From NCBI GenBank assembly GCA_049340005.1, contig JBMPIY010000002.1: DNA of 64,000 bases; one strand, 5' to 3'. Source of the DNA: CAXBDP01 sp963974465 (GTDB taxonomy: Bacteria > Bacteroidota > Bacteroidia > Cytophagales > Cyclobacteriaceae). This document shows, piece by piece, positions 8,892-16,775 of this stretch; position 1 is the first letter of the stretch, and every line of letters begins with the position of its first letter. The translations under genes were made by a program, and so were the position numbers. The notes beneath the pieces are model-generated. The model did no database searches. It saw only the letters and a program-made list of their open reading frames with translations, and was not told the origin of the DNA.

Positions 8892-9152
8892 TTACTCCTC
8901 TTTAGAACCACAAGGTATATGGTTGCCATTCGCTAAAAACAATGGAGTTTCCGTACAGTCGCAGAATTTGCTCATTTGGCTATTTAAAAATGGTATTCTA
9001 GATACCTCCACAGCTTCATACCCCCACGTACAATCACCAGCTGAATCTGAAGGCATATATACCAAGACTGGCCTGCTGTAGTAGTACACAGCCAGACTTA
9101 GAATGAATACACTTACCATTGCTATCCAAAAGGATTTTTTTGGTTTTTTCAT
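8892..9152 (-). CDS. Cys-rich exported small protein, paralogue of 10256-10504
   Basis: The 86-residue product has a basic start and one hydrophobic helix (residues 8-24) that looks like a signal anchor, with no clear cleavage site. The remainder has exactly four cysteines (41, 64, 66, 81) in the pattern C-x-W-G-Y-x2-V-E, then K-F-C-D-C-T, then G-x-H-x2-C. The second small protein on the other side of the propeller lipoprotein has the same pattern with identical spacing between the first three cysteines, so the two are paralogues. It resembles in setting (not clearly in sequence) the NVEALA-type precursor peptides found beside BF3164-type lipoproteins. Function unknown; disulfides in the periplasm or outside are likely. 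Confidence 0.65.
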   Translation of the reverse strand: MKKPKKSFWIAMVSVFILSLAVYYYSRPVLVYMPSDSAGDCTWGYEAVEVSRIPFLNSQMSKFCDCTETPLFLANGNHIPCGSKEE

Positions 9153-9183
9153 AATTAACTATTCTGATAAAATAAATTTTCTT

Positions 9184-10245
9184 TTAAAACCCAACATCCT
9201 TGAGAAGATCTTCTGGCAATTCATAAACTACAATATTCTTATCTTCCGACTCACCAAATATTCCTACGATACGTTTATTTTTCACATCGAAAGTGAAGTC
9301 ATTTAAAAAACGATCAAGTTTTAAAGACCATTTCACTTCACCATCCTCGTTAAAGAAAAGAATGCGGGTTTTTATTTTTGCAATTGCACTGTAATAAAGG
9401 TTCGCGACAGTACTACTTTTTGCCAACTCCTTTGCCTCTTTTATATACATGACCAAAAGCCCTTTCGGAACAGGTACTGATCTTAGTAAAACTGGATATG
9501 GATTGCCTAATTCTTCCTCAGTCCATGGCTGTCCAAAAACCCATTCCTTTTCAAATTTTCCATCCGGTAAATAAAACTCTATGGTATTCAACTTATTATG
9601 ACTCCAAACTACACGATTCCACCAAGGGTGAAAGTAGCCTTGACCGGTATATGCATAGGGTAGTATATTTGGCGAAAAAAATTCACTAAAAGATACAAAG
9701 GGCAATTCTTTTATCACATTGCCGCTTTGCGTATCAACCACCATAAACTTGAATTGAGCAGAACCGCCCTGCCCCCAAATAGTATTGTGGTTCACAATTA
9801 CAATTTGTTGAGTTAACACAATATCGTCCGGATAATTCACAAAGTTTAGATTGTTTAAAGAATCTGAAAAATCAATTTCTTTTATAGGTCCACCAGTATT
9901 TATTTTTAAAGAGTAATCTTGGAAAGGTTGAATAGCAAGAATAGGAACAAGATACTCAATATCATTAGGTCCTTTTCCGGTCTTACCAAAAGATTTCACC
10001 ACATTGAAACTCTCGTTCAAATAGTGTAATTTTTCTTGTGTACGTTGATCTGATAATATAAAGTATCCATCATGTGAAATGATACTAGTAGGCTCGCCAA
10101 AGAAATCAGTGGGGCCAACTTCTTTGCCAGTCAAATTAAATTCCTCAACAGCCAATTCTTCTGAAACTGAACATGAGAAAAAAAGATGCAGTATCAGTAT
10201 AAAACTAATAAAGCATCTTTTTGAGTACAAAAAATTACTAAACAT
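9184..10245 (-). CDS. BF3164-type six-bladed beta-propeller lipoprotein
   Basis: The 353-residue product has a basic N terminus, a hydrophobic signal and a lipobox-like FFSC at about residues 22-25. The body shows repeated short beta elements and the family-typical segment SFGKTGKGPNDIEYL; a similar G-x-G-x-GP element occurs in the 13214-14275 lipoprotein. It belongs to the TolB-like/BF3164 propeller lipoproteins with no assigned activity. It sits between two paralogous Cys-rich small proteins, 10 bases after the upstream one and 31 bases before the downstream one, which strongly suggests one operon. A role in binding or exporting the small proteins is inference only. Confidence 0.7.
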   Translation of the reverse strand: MFSNFLYSKRCFISFILILHLFFSCSVSEELAVEEFNLTGKEVGPTDFFGEPTSIISHDGYFILSDQRTQEKLHYLNESFNVVKSFGKTGKGPNDIEYLVPILAIQPFQDYSLKINTGGPIKEIDFSDSLNNLNFVNYPDDIVLTQQIVIVNHNTIWGQGGSAQFKFMVVDTQSGNVIKELPFVSFSEFFSPNILPYAYTGQGYFHPWWNRVVWSHNKLNTIEFYLPDGKFEKEWVFGQPWTEEELGNPYPVLLRSVPVPKGLLVMYIKEAKELAKSSTVANLYYSAIAKIKTRILFFNEDGEVKWSLKLDRFLNDFTFDVKNKRIVGIFGESEDKNIVVYELPEDLLKDVGF

Positions 10246-10255
10246 TCTTTAAAAT

Positions 10256-10504
10256 TTATTGTGGTGTTGGGGTGCAAAGCCTGTGAGTCCCATCAATAAT
10301 AAAAGAAGTAGGAGTACAATCACATAATTTTGTATACCCATCATTATTCCAATTTAACCAGCTTTTTTCTACAGATGCATACCCCCAAGAACAAGCTGGT
10401 GCTGGATCATTTTCCGCAAAACTTATCTGCTGAGGAAAAAAATTAAGGATTAGAGCGAAAACTGCTCCTACCATCATAGTGAAAATTGTTTTTTTGTTTT
10501 TCAT
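10256..10504 (-). CDS. Cys-rich secreted small protein, paralogue of 8892-9152
   Basis: From the ATG at 10504 the product has 82 residues: signal peptide of about 30 residues ending QQISFA, then a mature part with four cysteines (38, 61, 63, 77). The pattern C-S-W-G-Y-x2-V-E, K-L-C-D-C-T-x-T and G-T-H-x2-C matches the 8892-9152 product, with the first three cysteines at identical spacing (24 and 26) and the fourth differing by one. An upstream in-frame ATG at 10531 would add nine residues before the signal peptide and overlap the ATA repeat, so the inner start is preferred. First gene of the presumed three-gene unit reading to 8892. Function unknown. Confidence 0.65.
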   Translation of the reverse strand: MKNKKTIFTMMVGAVFALILNFFPQQISFAENDPAPACSWGYASVEKSWLNWNNDGYTKLCDCTPTSFIIDGTHRLCTPTPQ

Positions 10505-10530
10505 AAGTATTAATTTTTGATTGATTGTCA

Positions 10531-10551
10531 ATAATAATAATAATAATAATA
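10531..10551. repeat. trinucleotide repeat (ATA)7 upstream of the Cys-rich gene
   Basis: Seven perfect copies of ATA lie 27 bases upstream of the preferred start codon at 10504, in the promoter or leader of the minus-strand unit. Length changes here would alter spacing of upstream signals without touching the reading frame. Confidence 0.8.
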
Positions 10552-10767
10552 TGAGTCAAGATTTATTGTAAATTTTTATACTATATGTTTAAAATAATGA
10601 TTTAGGGATCCAATTACATGTATACTCTTGTCACATATTCTCCATTTTAAATAGCCACATCTCTCTTCGTTCTTTCCTAAATTATGAAATCCTTTCAAAC
10701 ATAGAGGCCCAAAGGAAAAACGTATATGAGTACAGAGAAGAATCAAAACATTGTTGGACTTTTCATA

Positions 10768-10835
10768 AATCTGCGAAAATCTGTACCATCAGTGGGCTAC
10801 CTTTTTTCTCTCGCAGATTACGCTGATACATGCAG
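10768..10835. repeat. dispersed intergenic repeat, second copy
   Basis: The order AAATCTG, CCATC, GGGCTACC, T-run, then TCGCAGATTACGCTGATAC and GCAGAAA parallels the block at 8653-8741 with several substitutions. The second arm is the better conserved part. It lies in the 600-base gap 10505-11104, which has no supportable gene. Confidence 0.7.
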
Positions 10836-10881
10836 AAAAAAAATCCACAAAGAAAGGTTGATGGGATACAAAAGGCTTTTT

Positions 10882-11097
10882 CCTCTCTGCGGTCACTGCG
10901 TCTTTACTCTGTGTTCTTTGCGCTTAAACTTCTTCTTTTTAATAACCGCAAGTGGCGCTGAGTTTGAAGCAAAGGGTCGCAAAGTTTTAGCTTTCCTCTC
11001 TGCGGTCACTGCGTCTTTACTCTGTGTTCTTTGCGTTTAAACTTCTTCTTTTTGATAAACGCAAGTGGCGCGGAGTTCTACGCGAAGGGGGGCAAAG
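10882..11097. repeat. tandem direct repeat, period 113 bases, GC-rich intergenic
   Basis: A unit starting CCTCTCTGCGGTCACTGCGT at 10882 begins again at 10995 and is nearly identical for about 90 bases (through GTGTTCTTTGCG, AAACTTCTTCTTTTT and CGCAAGTGGCGC). A reverse-complement relative lies at 51113-51160. A reading frame crosses both copies on the plus strand but is made of the repeat itself and is not a credible gene. Confidence 0.85.
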
Positions 11098-11104
11098 ACT
11101 CTGA

Positions 11105-11779
11105 TTATTTTGCCAATCTACTTTTAACCTTTTCGGCCAAAGCAGCAGCCCATTCCTGATATATTTCTTTGGATGGATGTAGTTTATCTGCCACTACCAT
11201 TTCATTTCCATTTGCTCTATAAGCTTCGGTAATTTCTGTATAATCGACCCCATACTCTTCGCAAAGCATCTTTTTCACTTCATTAAATTGATCAATCTCC
11301 TTTGCCACTTTAGCTTTATCTGTATTTCTATCATCTGCAAAAGGCGTAACCGACCAATCCGGAATTGAAATCACAAATACTCTTGAATTATCCCCTCCCG
11401 CAAATTTTATAGCTGTTTCTAGCAAATAGGCGAATTGCTCTTCATATTCCTCTAAACTTCTTCCTCGATATTGGTTATTTACCCCAATCAACAAAGTCAC
11501 TAAATCATAGCTTTCTGCCAAGTCTGTCCGCTCTTCTATCGCTTTAGTAAGTTCATCTGTAGTCCAGCCTGTACGAGCAATTATCAGTGGTGAGGCCACA
11601 TATAGGCTATCCATATTTAGCATAGCAGCCAACTGATTTGGATAACGATCGGCTTCGGCTACCCCCTCGCCTATTGTATAAGAATCGCCCAATGCCAAAT
11701 AGCTATAAACTTGCGCATGCAATGGGTTCAATATCAAAACCATAGAAAAAGCAAAAAGGGCAATAGTTAATTTCTTCAT
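11105..11779 (-). CDS. secreted SGNH/GDSL hydrolase
   Basis: The 224-residue product has a signal peptide ending NPLHAQ (about residue 23), then block I YLALGDSYTIGEG with the nucleophilic Ser, a block III-like LIGVNNQYRG with the Asn, and the catalytic pair DKLHPSKE near the C terminus with Asp and His. This is the complete SGNH esterase/lipase/thioesterase set. Location is periplasmic or extracellular; the substrate (lipid, acetylated glycan or other ester) cannot be told. It is a lone gene, divergent from the serine hydrolase at 11892 and next to the repeat-rich gap. Confidence 0.88.
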   Translation of the reverse strand: MKKLTIALFAFSMVLILNPLHAQVYSYLALGDSYTIGEGVAEADRYPNQLAAMLNMDSLYVASPLIIARTGWTTDELTKAIEERTDLAESYDLVTLLIGVNNQYRGRSLEEYEEQFAYLLETAIKFAGGDNSRVFVISIPDWSVTPFADDRNTDKAKVAKEIDQFNEVKKMLCEEYGVDYTEITEAYRANGNEMVVADKLHPSKEIYQEWAAALAEKVKSRLAK

Positions 11780-11891
11780 TTCAGTAAATCGTTTTTTATA
11801 AGAATCAGCTTGAAAAAGATATTCGTTTCATTAAAATAGTAATTAGCATGCCAAATTTTATATATTTCACGCAAATAAACGATTAGCCATA

Positions 11892-13217
11892 ATGAAAGCT
11901 CACCCTTCTCAAAAATACTTCCTTCTTAGTTGTTTTGTTTTGTCGGTTATAATTGCGGCTTGCGGACCAAATGTAAGCGAGCAAACTGATGGCCCTTTTG
12001 AATATACTACGCCTGAGAGTAAAGGTTTAATAGCCGATTCTTTAACAAACATTGATGATTTGTTCAACTTAGCATTAGAGGATGAGTGGCTTGCAGGTGC
12101 TGTTGCATTAGTGGCTGTAGATGGCTCAATCGTATATGAAAAAGCTTTTGGCTACCGAAATATTAGCGAGAAAGACAGCATGGAAACAACAGACATTTTT
12201 CGCATTGCGTCCATGAGCAAGCCTATTACTTCTTTGGCTATTTTACAATTGCAGGAAGCTGGCAAACTCAATTTTGATGATCCATTGTCAAAGTATATTC
12301 CAGAGTTTGCCAATCCTCAGGTTCTTGATTCTATCAATCCTCTAGACTCTAATTACACAAGCACACCAGCTAGTCAGGAAATTACAATTCATCATTTATT
12401 GACGCATACTTCTGGCATTTCGTATGGATTTGCGGACACTACCATGAATAAGCTATATGCAAAAGCAGGAATTATCGATCTCACTACCTTACGTCCGGTT
12501 ACATTAGAACAAAATATTGCCAAATTGGCTCAATTGCCACTGAAACACGAGCCTGGTGAAAGATGGTCTTATGGATTGAGCATCGACGTTTTGGGGCGGG
12601 TGGTTGAAGTAGCTTCGGGAATGCCATTCGATCAATATTTAGAGCAAAATATCTTCGAGCCACTAGGTATGGAATCAACAGGTTTTTACTTTGACGATAG
12701 CATGGCCAACCGACTTACGACCATGTATGCCAACCAACGTGATCCTAAATTAGTAGCTTTCCCAAATGATCCTGAAAGAGACCTTACGGGTGATTTTCCC
12801 ATTCAAGGCGCCAAGAGCTATTTCTCAGGAGGAGGTGGATTAAGCTCCACAGCGCATGATTATCTGAAATTTGCACAAGCCATATTGAATGGTGGTGAGC
12901 TAAATGGTACTAGAGTCATAAAAGAAGAAACACTGCAACATGCCAAAGAGAATAAAATTGGCGACCTGCAAGTAGGCCGAAATAAATTTACTTATGGCTA
13001 TATGATTGTTCCGGAAAATGGAGATTTGAGATTCAACAGAACGCCAAATACCATTTCGTGGACTGGGGCATTTCAAACTTCCTTTTGGATAGATCAGGAA
13101 AGGAAAACTGTGGGCATTATGCTAAGCCAAATGTATCCTTCATATCACCAAAGCAAGGTGTATAATGGTTTTGAGCAGGCTGTTAATGGGGCTTTTGGTG
13201 CTAATTCAGTTAATTAG
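11892..13217 (+). CDS. serine hydrolase of the class C beta-lactamase family, lipoprotein
   Basis: The 441-residue product has a lipoprotein signal with lipobox IIAAC (Cys near residue 24). The active-site SxxK is in FRIASMSKPITSLAIL, and the second motif is Y-x-[LN]-like in ERWSYGLSIDVLGRVVE. Related proteins (beta-lactamase/EstB/D-aminopeptidase group) cleave peptides or esters; true beta-lactamase activity is unlikely from genome context. It is anchored in the cell envelope. The stop codon overlaps by bases that of the converging gene at 13214 (13214-13217), so the two transcripts must overlap. Confidence 0.88.
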   Translation: MKAHPSQKYFLLSCFVLSVIIAACGPNVSEQTDGPFEYTTPESKGLIADSLTNIDDLFNLALEDEWLAGAVALVAVDGSIVYEKAFGYRNISEKDSMETTDIFRIASMSKPITSLAILQLQEAGKLNFDDPLSKYIPEFANPQVLDSINPLDSNYTSTPASQEITIHHLLTHTSGISYGFADTTMNKLYAKAGIIDLTTLRPVTLEQNIAKLAQLPLKHEPGERWSYGLSIDVLGRVVEVASGMPFDQYLEQNIFEPLGMESTGFYFDDSMANRLTTMYANQRDPKLVAFPNDPERDLTGDFPIQGAKSYFSGGGGLSSTAHDYLKFAQAILNGGELNGTRVIKEETLQHAKENKIGDLQVGRNKFTYGYMIVPENGDLRFNRTPNTISWTGAFQTSFWIDQERKTVGIMLSQMYPSYHQSKVYNGFEQAVNGAFGANSVN

Positions 13218-14275
13218 TTGAAATACTGATAAAACGATTCAGGGATTTCTGCTACCCTCACAGCGTGGTTTTCATTTTTGAATGAAAATCCATAGATCAA
13301 TTTATTTTTGTAATCAATTGCCAACTGACCGAAGGAATCATCAAAACTCAGTTCAGCTAACGGCTTCAAACCCCAATCATAAATCTCTAAAACGGGTTCA
13401 AAACTACCTCCTTGATTAATCCTTTTTCGTGTTGTATTTGACCTTAGTGCAAATATGTACTTTGGTGTTGGGATCGTTTGCAAATAAAAGAAAATCGCAT
13501 CATCTCCAATCGGTACTCCATTGTCATTATTGAAAACAGGATACTCTAATTGGGCATGGGTTTTCAATGAATTAATTTTTTCGCCAGCGGAATTGTAGAT
13601 GGCTAAATATGGGAAATTCCTTAATCCAGAAACCACCAAATCACGCTCTGCATTATAGGCCATGGTGCTGTAATATACATAGCCTCGTGTACGAGTTGGC
13701 AAAGATTGGCTTAACACTGGGGCAAACTCGTCATTCAATATCACTTCTTCATTCTCGTCTATTATGGTGAGAAATGTCCTTCCGTTTAAATCATTCAATG
13801 CCCAACCATTATTGGTTTTCATCAAATTCTCCCATAGAAATGCTTGTTTCGGCAATTTGCCCACATTCACAATTTTGAAAGCACCTGCATTCTGCTCTAC
13901 ATAAAATGTATTTCGTTTATGCACATCTACAAATAACTGCTCCTTTAAACTTTTGGGCTTATAGGAGCCATCAAGCACATCTATAAATTGACCTAATTCA
14001 GAAGGGCCTCCACCACGAGTACCGATCCAATGCTCAGACCAATCTTGTGTATCAATAATTTGTAAAGCATTATCTCCACAATCATTTACCAATACCAAAT
14101 GTGAACCTACCATCTTAAGGTTGGTTGGACATAAGGTTTTGATTTTGCGAACAGTCTTCAGTTTCACAGACTCCTTTTGCACAAACTCACTGTATAATTC
14201 ATTGATTGAAGTACATGATATTGAAATTAAGAAAAACGCTGAAATAACTGATAAAAAGTGTTTGGTCTTAGGCAT
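13214..14275 (-). CDS. beta-propeller lipoprotein, BF3164/TolB-like
   Basis: From the ATG at 14275 (MPKTKHFLSVISAFFLISIS, then Cys) the product is a 353-residue lipoprotein; an ATG seven codons upstream is possible but puts extra residues before a good signal peptide. The body has alternating beta segments and WIGTRGGGPSELGQFIDV, the G-x-G-GP element shared with the 9184-10245 lipoprotein. Function unknown. It converges on, and overlaps by four bases, the serine hydrolase gene, and is 47 bases downstream of a methyltransferase gene on the same strand. Confidence 0.6.
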   Translation of the reverse strand: MPKTKHFLSVISAFFLISISCTSINELYSEFVQKESVKLKTVRKIKTLCPTNLKMVGSHLVLVNDCGDNALQIIDTQDWSEHWIGTRGGGPSELGQFIDVLDGSYKPKSLKEQLFVDVHKRNTFYVEQNAGAFKIVNVGKLPKQAFLWENLMKTNNGWALNDLNGRTFLTIIDENEEVILNDEFAPVLSQSLPTRTRGYVYYSTMAYNAERDLVVSGLRNFPYLAIYNSAGEKINSLKTHAQLEYPVFNNDNGVPIGDDAIFFYLQTIPTPKYIFALRSNTTRKRINQGGSFEPVLEIYDWGLKPLAELSFDDSFGQLAIDYKNKLIYGFSFKNENHAVRVAEIPESFYQYFN

Positions 14276-14322
14276 AACAAATGTTAGAATATTCATTGTC
14301 AGTCCCCTTCACAGAGTTATTA

Positions 14323-14862
14323 CTAATTCATCTTCACCTTGTAAATAAAAGCAGGGGGTAGGTTAAATAGACAAAAGTCGATTTTACAGTTTTGAAAAAC
14401 TTTTTCTATTTCTTTATAATCGTATAAGGAATATTGATACTGTATAAATGTGCCAGTGCTGTGTAGCTTATTTTGTATATTCTCGTAAATCTTGTTTTTG
14501 AAGCTTGTGTCAAATAGAGCCAGTGGTAAACTCGAAATCACTACATCGAAATAATTATCATCCAATTGACTTAGTTTAGAAACGCATTCACCTTTAATTG
14601 TAAGACGTGTATCTTTAATATCTCCTAGCAAAGCCGCTAAACCAGCGTGATTTTCATAAGAGTATAACTGTGAGTCGGGCGACATTCTATTTAAAATCTC
14701 TTTGGTGATTACACCATCTCCCGCGCCAAGTTCAAGCACGTTCAATCGCTTACCAAAGTCAATCCCTTTTATGATTTTTCTAGTCAAATAACTACTGCTA
14801 GAAGCAATGCTTCCTATTTGCCTAATATTCCTAAGTCCTTCTACTGTAAATTTCGCTTTCAT
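14323..14862 (-). CDS. class I SAM-dependent methyltransferase
   Basis: The 179-residue product carries the SAM-binding motif I VLELGAGDGVITKEIL after an N-terminal helix, an acidic residue at the end of strand 2 (YSYENH) and a motif IV-like region DVVISSLPLALF. The overall order is like small phospholipid N-methyltransferases and rRNA adenine dimethylases; SSLP in motif IV with no NPPY makes a lipid or small-molecule acceptor more likely than DNA. It is cytoplasmic or membrane-associated. It precedes the 13214-14275 lipoprotein gene on the same strand. The acceptor cannot be determined. Confidence 0.7.
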   Translation of the reverse strand: MKAKFTVEGLRNIRQIGSIASSSSYLTRKIIKGIDFGKRLNVLELGAGDGVITKEILNRMSPDSQLYSYENHAGLAALLGDIKDTRLTIKGECVSKLSQLDDNYFDVVISSLPLALFDTSFKNKIYENIQNKLHSTGTFIQYQYSLYDYKEIEKVFQNCKIDFCLFNLPPAFIYKVKMN

Positions 14863-15219
14863 AAATTCATCAATCCTGTCTCACGCTTACTTATTGTGCT
14901 TTCAATTATTAGTTTCTCCATTCATTATAACTAATAAAAACCAAAACCTTCTAAAAACGGGCTAAAAACTACCTATAACACTAATAGAATAAAAATCTAA
15001 TGGGATAATTGGTCATATTAAACTTTCAGGGGAGCAATAAGATTGTAAACCTTCTAGCCTATTCCACACGTATGTTATTCCAAACAACAAGCTTTGCCAA
15101 TCATTGTTTTTTTCGCTAGCTTTTGCCTAAATATGGCAGACATTTTTTAATTCAAGCCTTTAATTACACATTTAATTATAAACCCTATTCATAAACCCTA
15201 TTCATAAACCCAATATAGT
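14863..15219. other. 357-base intergenic region upstream of gdhA
   Basis: The gap between the divergent methyltransferase and glutamate dehydrogenase genes contains no reading frame I can support. It should hold both promoters. The only clear structure is the 13-base direct repeat at its right end (15178-15211). Confidence 0.5.
15178..15211. repeat. 13-base direct repeat, 2.6 copies, before gdhA
   Basis: ATAAACCCTATTC occurs at 15178 and 15191, and its first eight bases again at 15204, ending nine bases before the gdhA start. It may be a slippage product in the leader or a protein-binding direct repeat. Confidence 0.8.
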
Positions 15220-16638
15220 ATGTCAGTAAATAAAGATTATAGTTTATTCGACGATGTTTGCGGATTTGTAGATGAAGCAGCAAAACATTTAGATTTACGT
15301 GTAGGCCTTTTAGACCAAATCAAGGAATGTAATAGTATTTACAAATTCAGTTTTCCACTTCGCAATGACGATGGAAGCTATGAAGTGCTCACAGGATACA
15401 GAGTGCAGCATTCTCATCATAAGCTTCCTGTAAAGGGTGGTATTCGCTATAGCGAGCACGTAAATCAAGATGAGGTAAAAGGCCTCGCTGCACTAATGAC
15501 TTATAAATGCGCCTTAGTAAATATCCCTTTTGGTGGTGCCAAAGGTGGTGTTAGAATTGATCCATTAAAATACGATGTTAGTCAACTCGAACGCATTACA
15601 CGAAGATACACATCAGAGCTTATCAAAAAGAAATTTATTGGCCCTGCAATAGATGTTCCAGCACCAGATTATGGCACAAGTGCTAGAGAGATGTCTTGGA
15701 TAGTAGATACATACGAAGCTTTCAATCCAGAAGCCATCAATGGAAAAGGTTGCGTTACGGGCAAGCCACTCTCACAGCATGGTATAGATGGCCGTACTGA
15801 AGCTACTGGTATGGGCGTATTTATTGGCATTCGCGAAGCAGTAAGTGTAAAAGAAGACATGGATGAAATAGGCCTAAGCACAGGTATCGCTGGCAAAAGA
15901 GTCATAATTCAAGGTTTGGGTAATGTTGGTTATTATTCTGCTCTTTATCTTCAGCAGGCAGGTGCCAGAATCGTAGCAATTGCCGAGTGGAATGGAGGAA
16001 TTTATGATGAGTCGGGCATCGATGTAATGGAGATAAAAGAATATCAAGTTAAAAACAAAGGCTTCAAAGGCTATGGAAAAGGTGAGTTTATAGAAGATAG
16101 TAAAATACTTCTTACTTACGATTGCGATATTCTTGTTCCGGCAGCATTAGAGAATCAGATTACTATAGAAAATGCTAAAGATGTAAAGGCAAAAATTGTA
16201 GCTGAAGCTGCAAATGGCCCGGTGACTCAAGATGCTGAAAAAGTCCTACTCAAAAACAACATCATGGTTATTCCTGATATGTATTTGAATGCGGGAGGTG
16301 TTACAGTCTCTTACTTCGAGTGGCTTAAAAATCTCTCCCGAGTGTCTTTCGGCAAAATCGAAAAACGATATGACATGCAGAAGTTCTCAGTCTTGTTAGA
16401 AAGTATCGAAAAAGCTACTGGTGATAAGTTTAGCGACGAGCAAAAACATCTACTAGCTCAAGGTGCAAGTGAGCGTGATTTGGTTAATTCTGGATTAGAA
16501 GAAACCATGGTAAATGCCTACCACAGCATGAATGAAATGCGCCATCAGAAAAACATTCAATCCCTTCGTACAGCAGGATTTATCTTGGCATTACAAAGAA
16601 TTTCAGTGAGTTATATGGATTTAGGCATTTTCCCTTGA
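15220..16638 (+). CDS. gdhA: glutamate dehydrogenase (Glu/Leu/Phe/Val dehydrogenase family)
   Basis: The 472-residue product has the substrate-domain motif PVKGGIRYSEHVNQDEVKGL and the catalytic-lysine motif FGGAKGGV, followed by a Rossmann domain with GLGNVGYYSALYL and later AEAANGPVT and NAGGVTVSYFEWLKN. It interconverts glutamate and 2-oxoglutarate plus ammonia with NAD(P)H in the cytoplasm. Coenzyme preference is not obvious. The gene stands alone with its own terminator. The NAGG motif is encoded over an octamer copy at 16291. Confidence 0.93.
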   Translation: MSVNKDYSLFDDVCGFVDEAAKHLDLRVGLLDQIKECNSIYKFSFPLRNDDGSYEVLTGYRVQHSHHKLPVKGGIRYSEHVNQDEVKGLAALMTYKCALVNIPFGGAKGGVRIDPLKYDVSQLERITRRYTSELIKKKFIGPAIDVPAPDYGTSAREMSWIVDTYEAFNPEAINGKGCVTGKPLSQHGIDGRTEATGMGVFIGIREAVSVKEDMDEIGLSTGIAGKRVIIQGLGNVGYYSALYLQQAGARIVAIAEWNGGIYDESGIDVMEIKEYQVKNKGFKGYGKGEFIEDSKILLTYDCDILVPAALENQITIENAKDVKAKIVAEAANGPVTQDAEKVLLKNNIMVIPDMYLNAGGVTVSYFEWLKNLSRVSFGKIEKRYDMQKFSVLLESIEKATGDKFSDEQKHLLAQGASERDLVNSGLEETMVNAYHSMNEMRHQKNIQSLRTAGFILALQRISVSYMDLGIFP

Positions 16639-16669
16639 TTCTATAAATCATCCAAGTACAATTCAATCG

Positions 16670-16706
16670 AAAGCGGAAATGTGATAAAAGCATTTCCGCT
16701 TTTTTC
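16670..16706 (+). terminator. Rho-independent terminator after gdhA
   Basis: AAAGCGGAAATG (16670-16681) pairs perfectly with CATTTCCGCTTT (16691-16702), 9-base loop, followed by TTTT. Confidence 0.93.
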
Positions 16707-16775
16707 GTTAATTCTGCCAATAGATTTAATAAGCTTCGGAAATCGTATTAACTTCGTCGCAACAATCTATCAGCC

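Noticed and set aside
10726..11040. Plus-strand reading frame of 104 codons
   Set aside because: It runs across the dispersed and tandem repeats and its peptide is dictated by them; no start signal, no domain.
11892..13217. Antibiotic-resistance beta-lactamase
   Set aside because: The SxxK and Tyr motifs are shared with many esterases and peptidases; the lipoprotein form and lack of resistance context do not support a beta-lactamase.
14323..14862. Identification as ArsM for the arsenosugar operon
   Set aside because: The protein is too short, lacks the paired cysteines expected of arsenite methyltransferases and lies 13 kb away.
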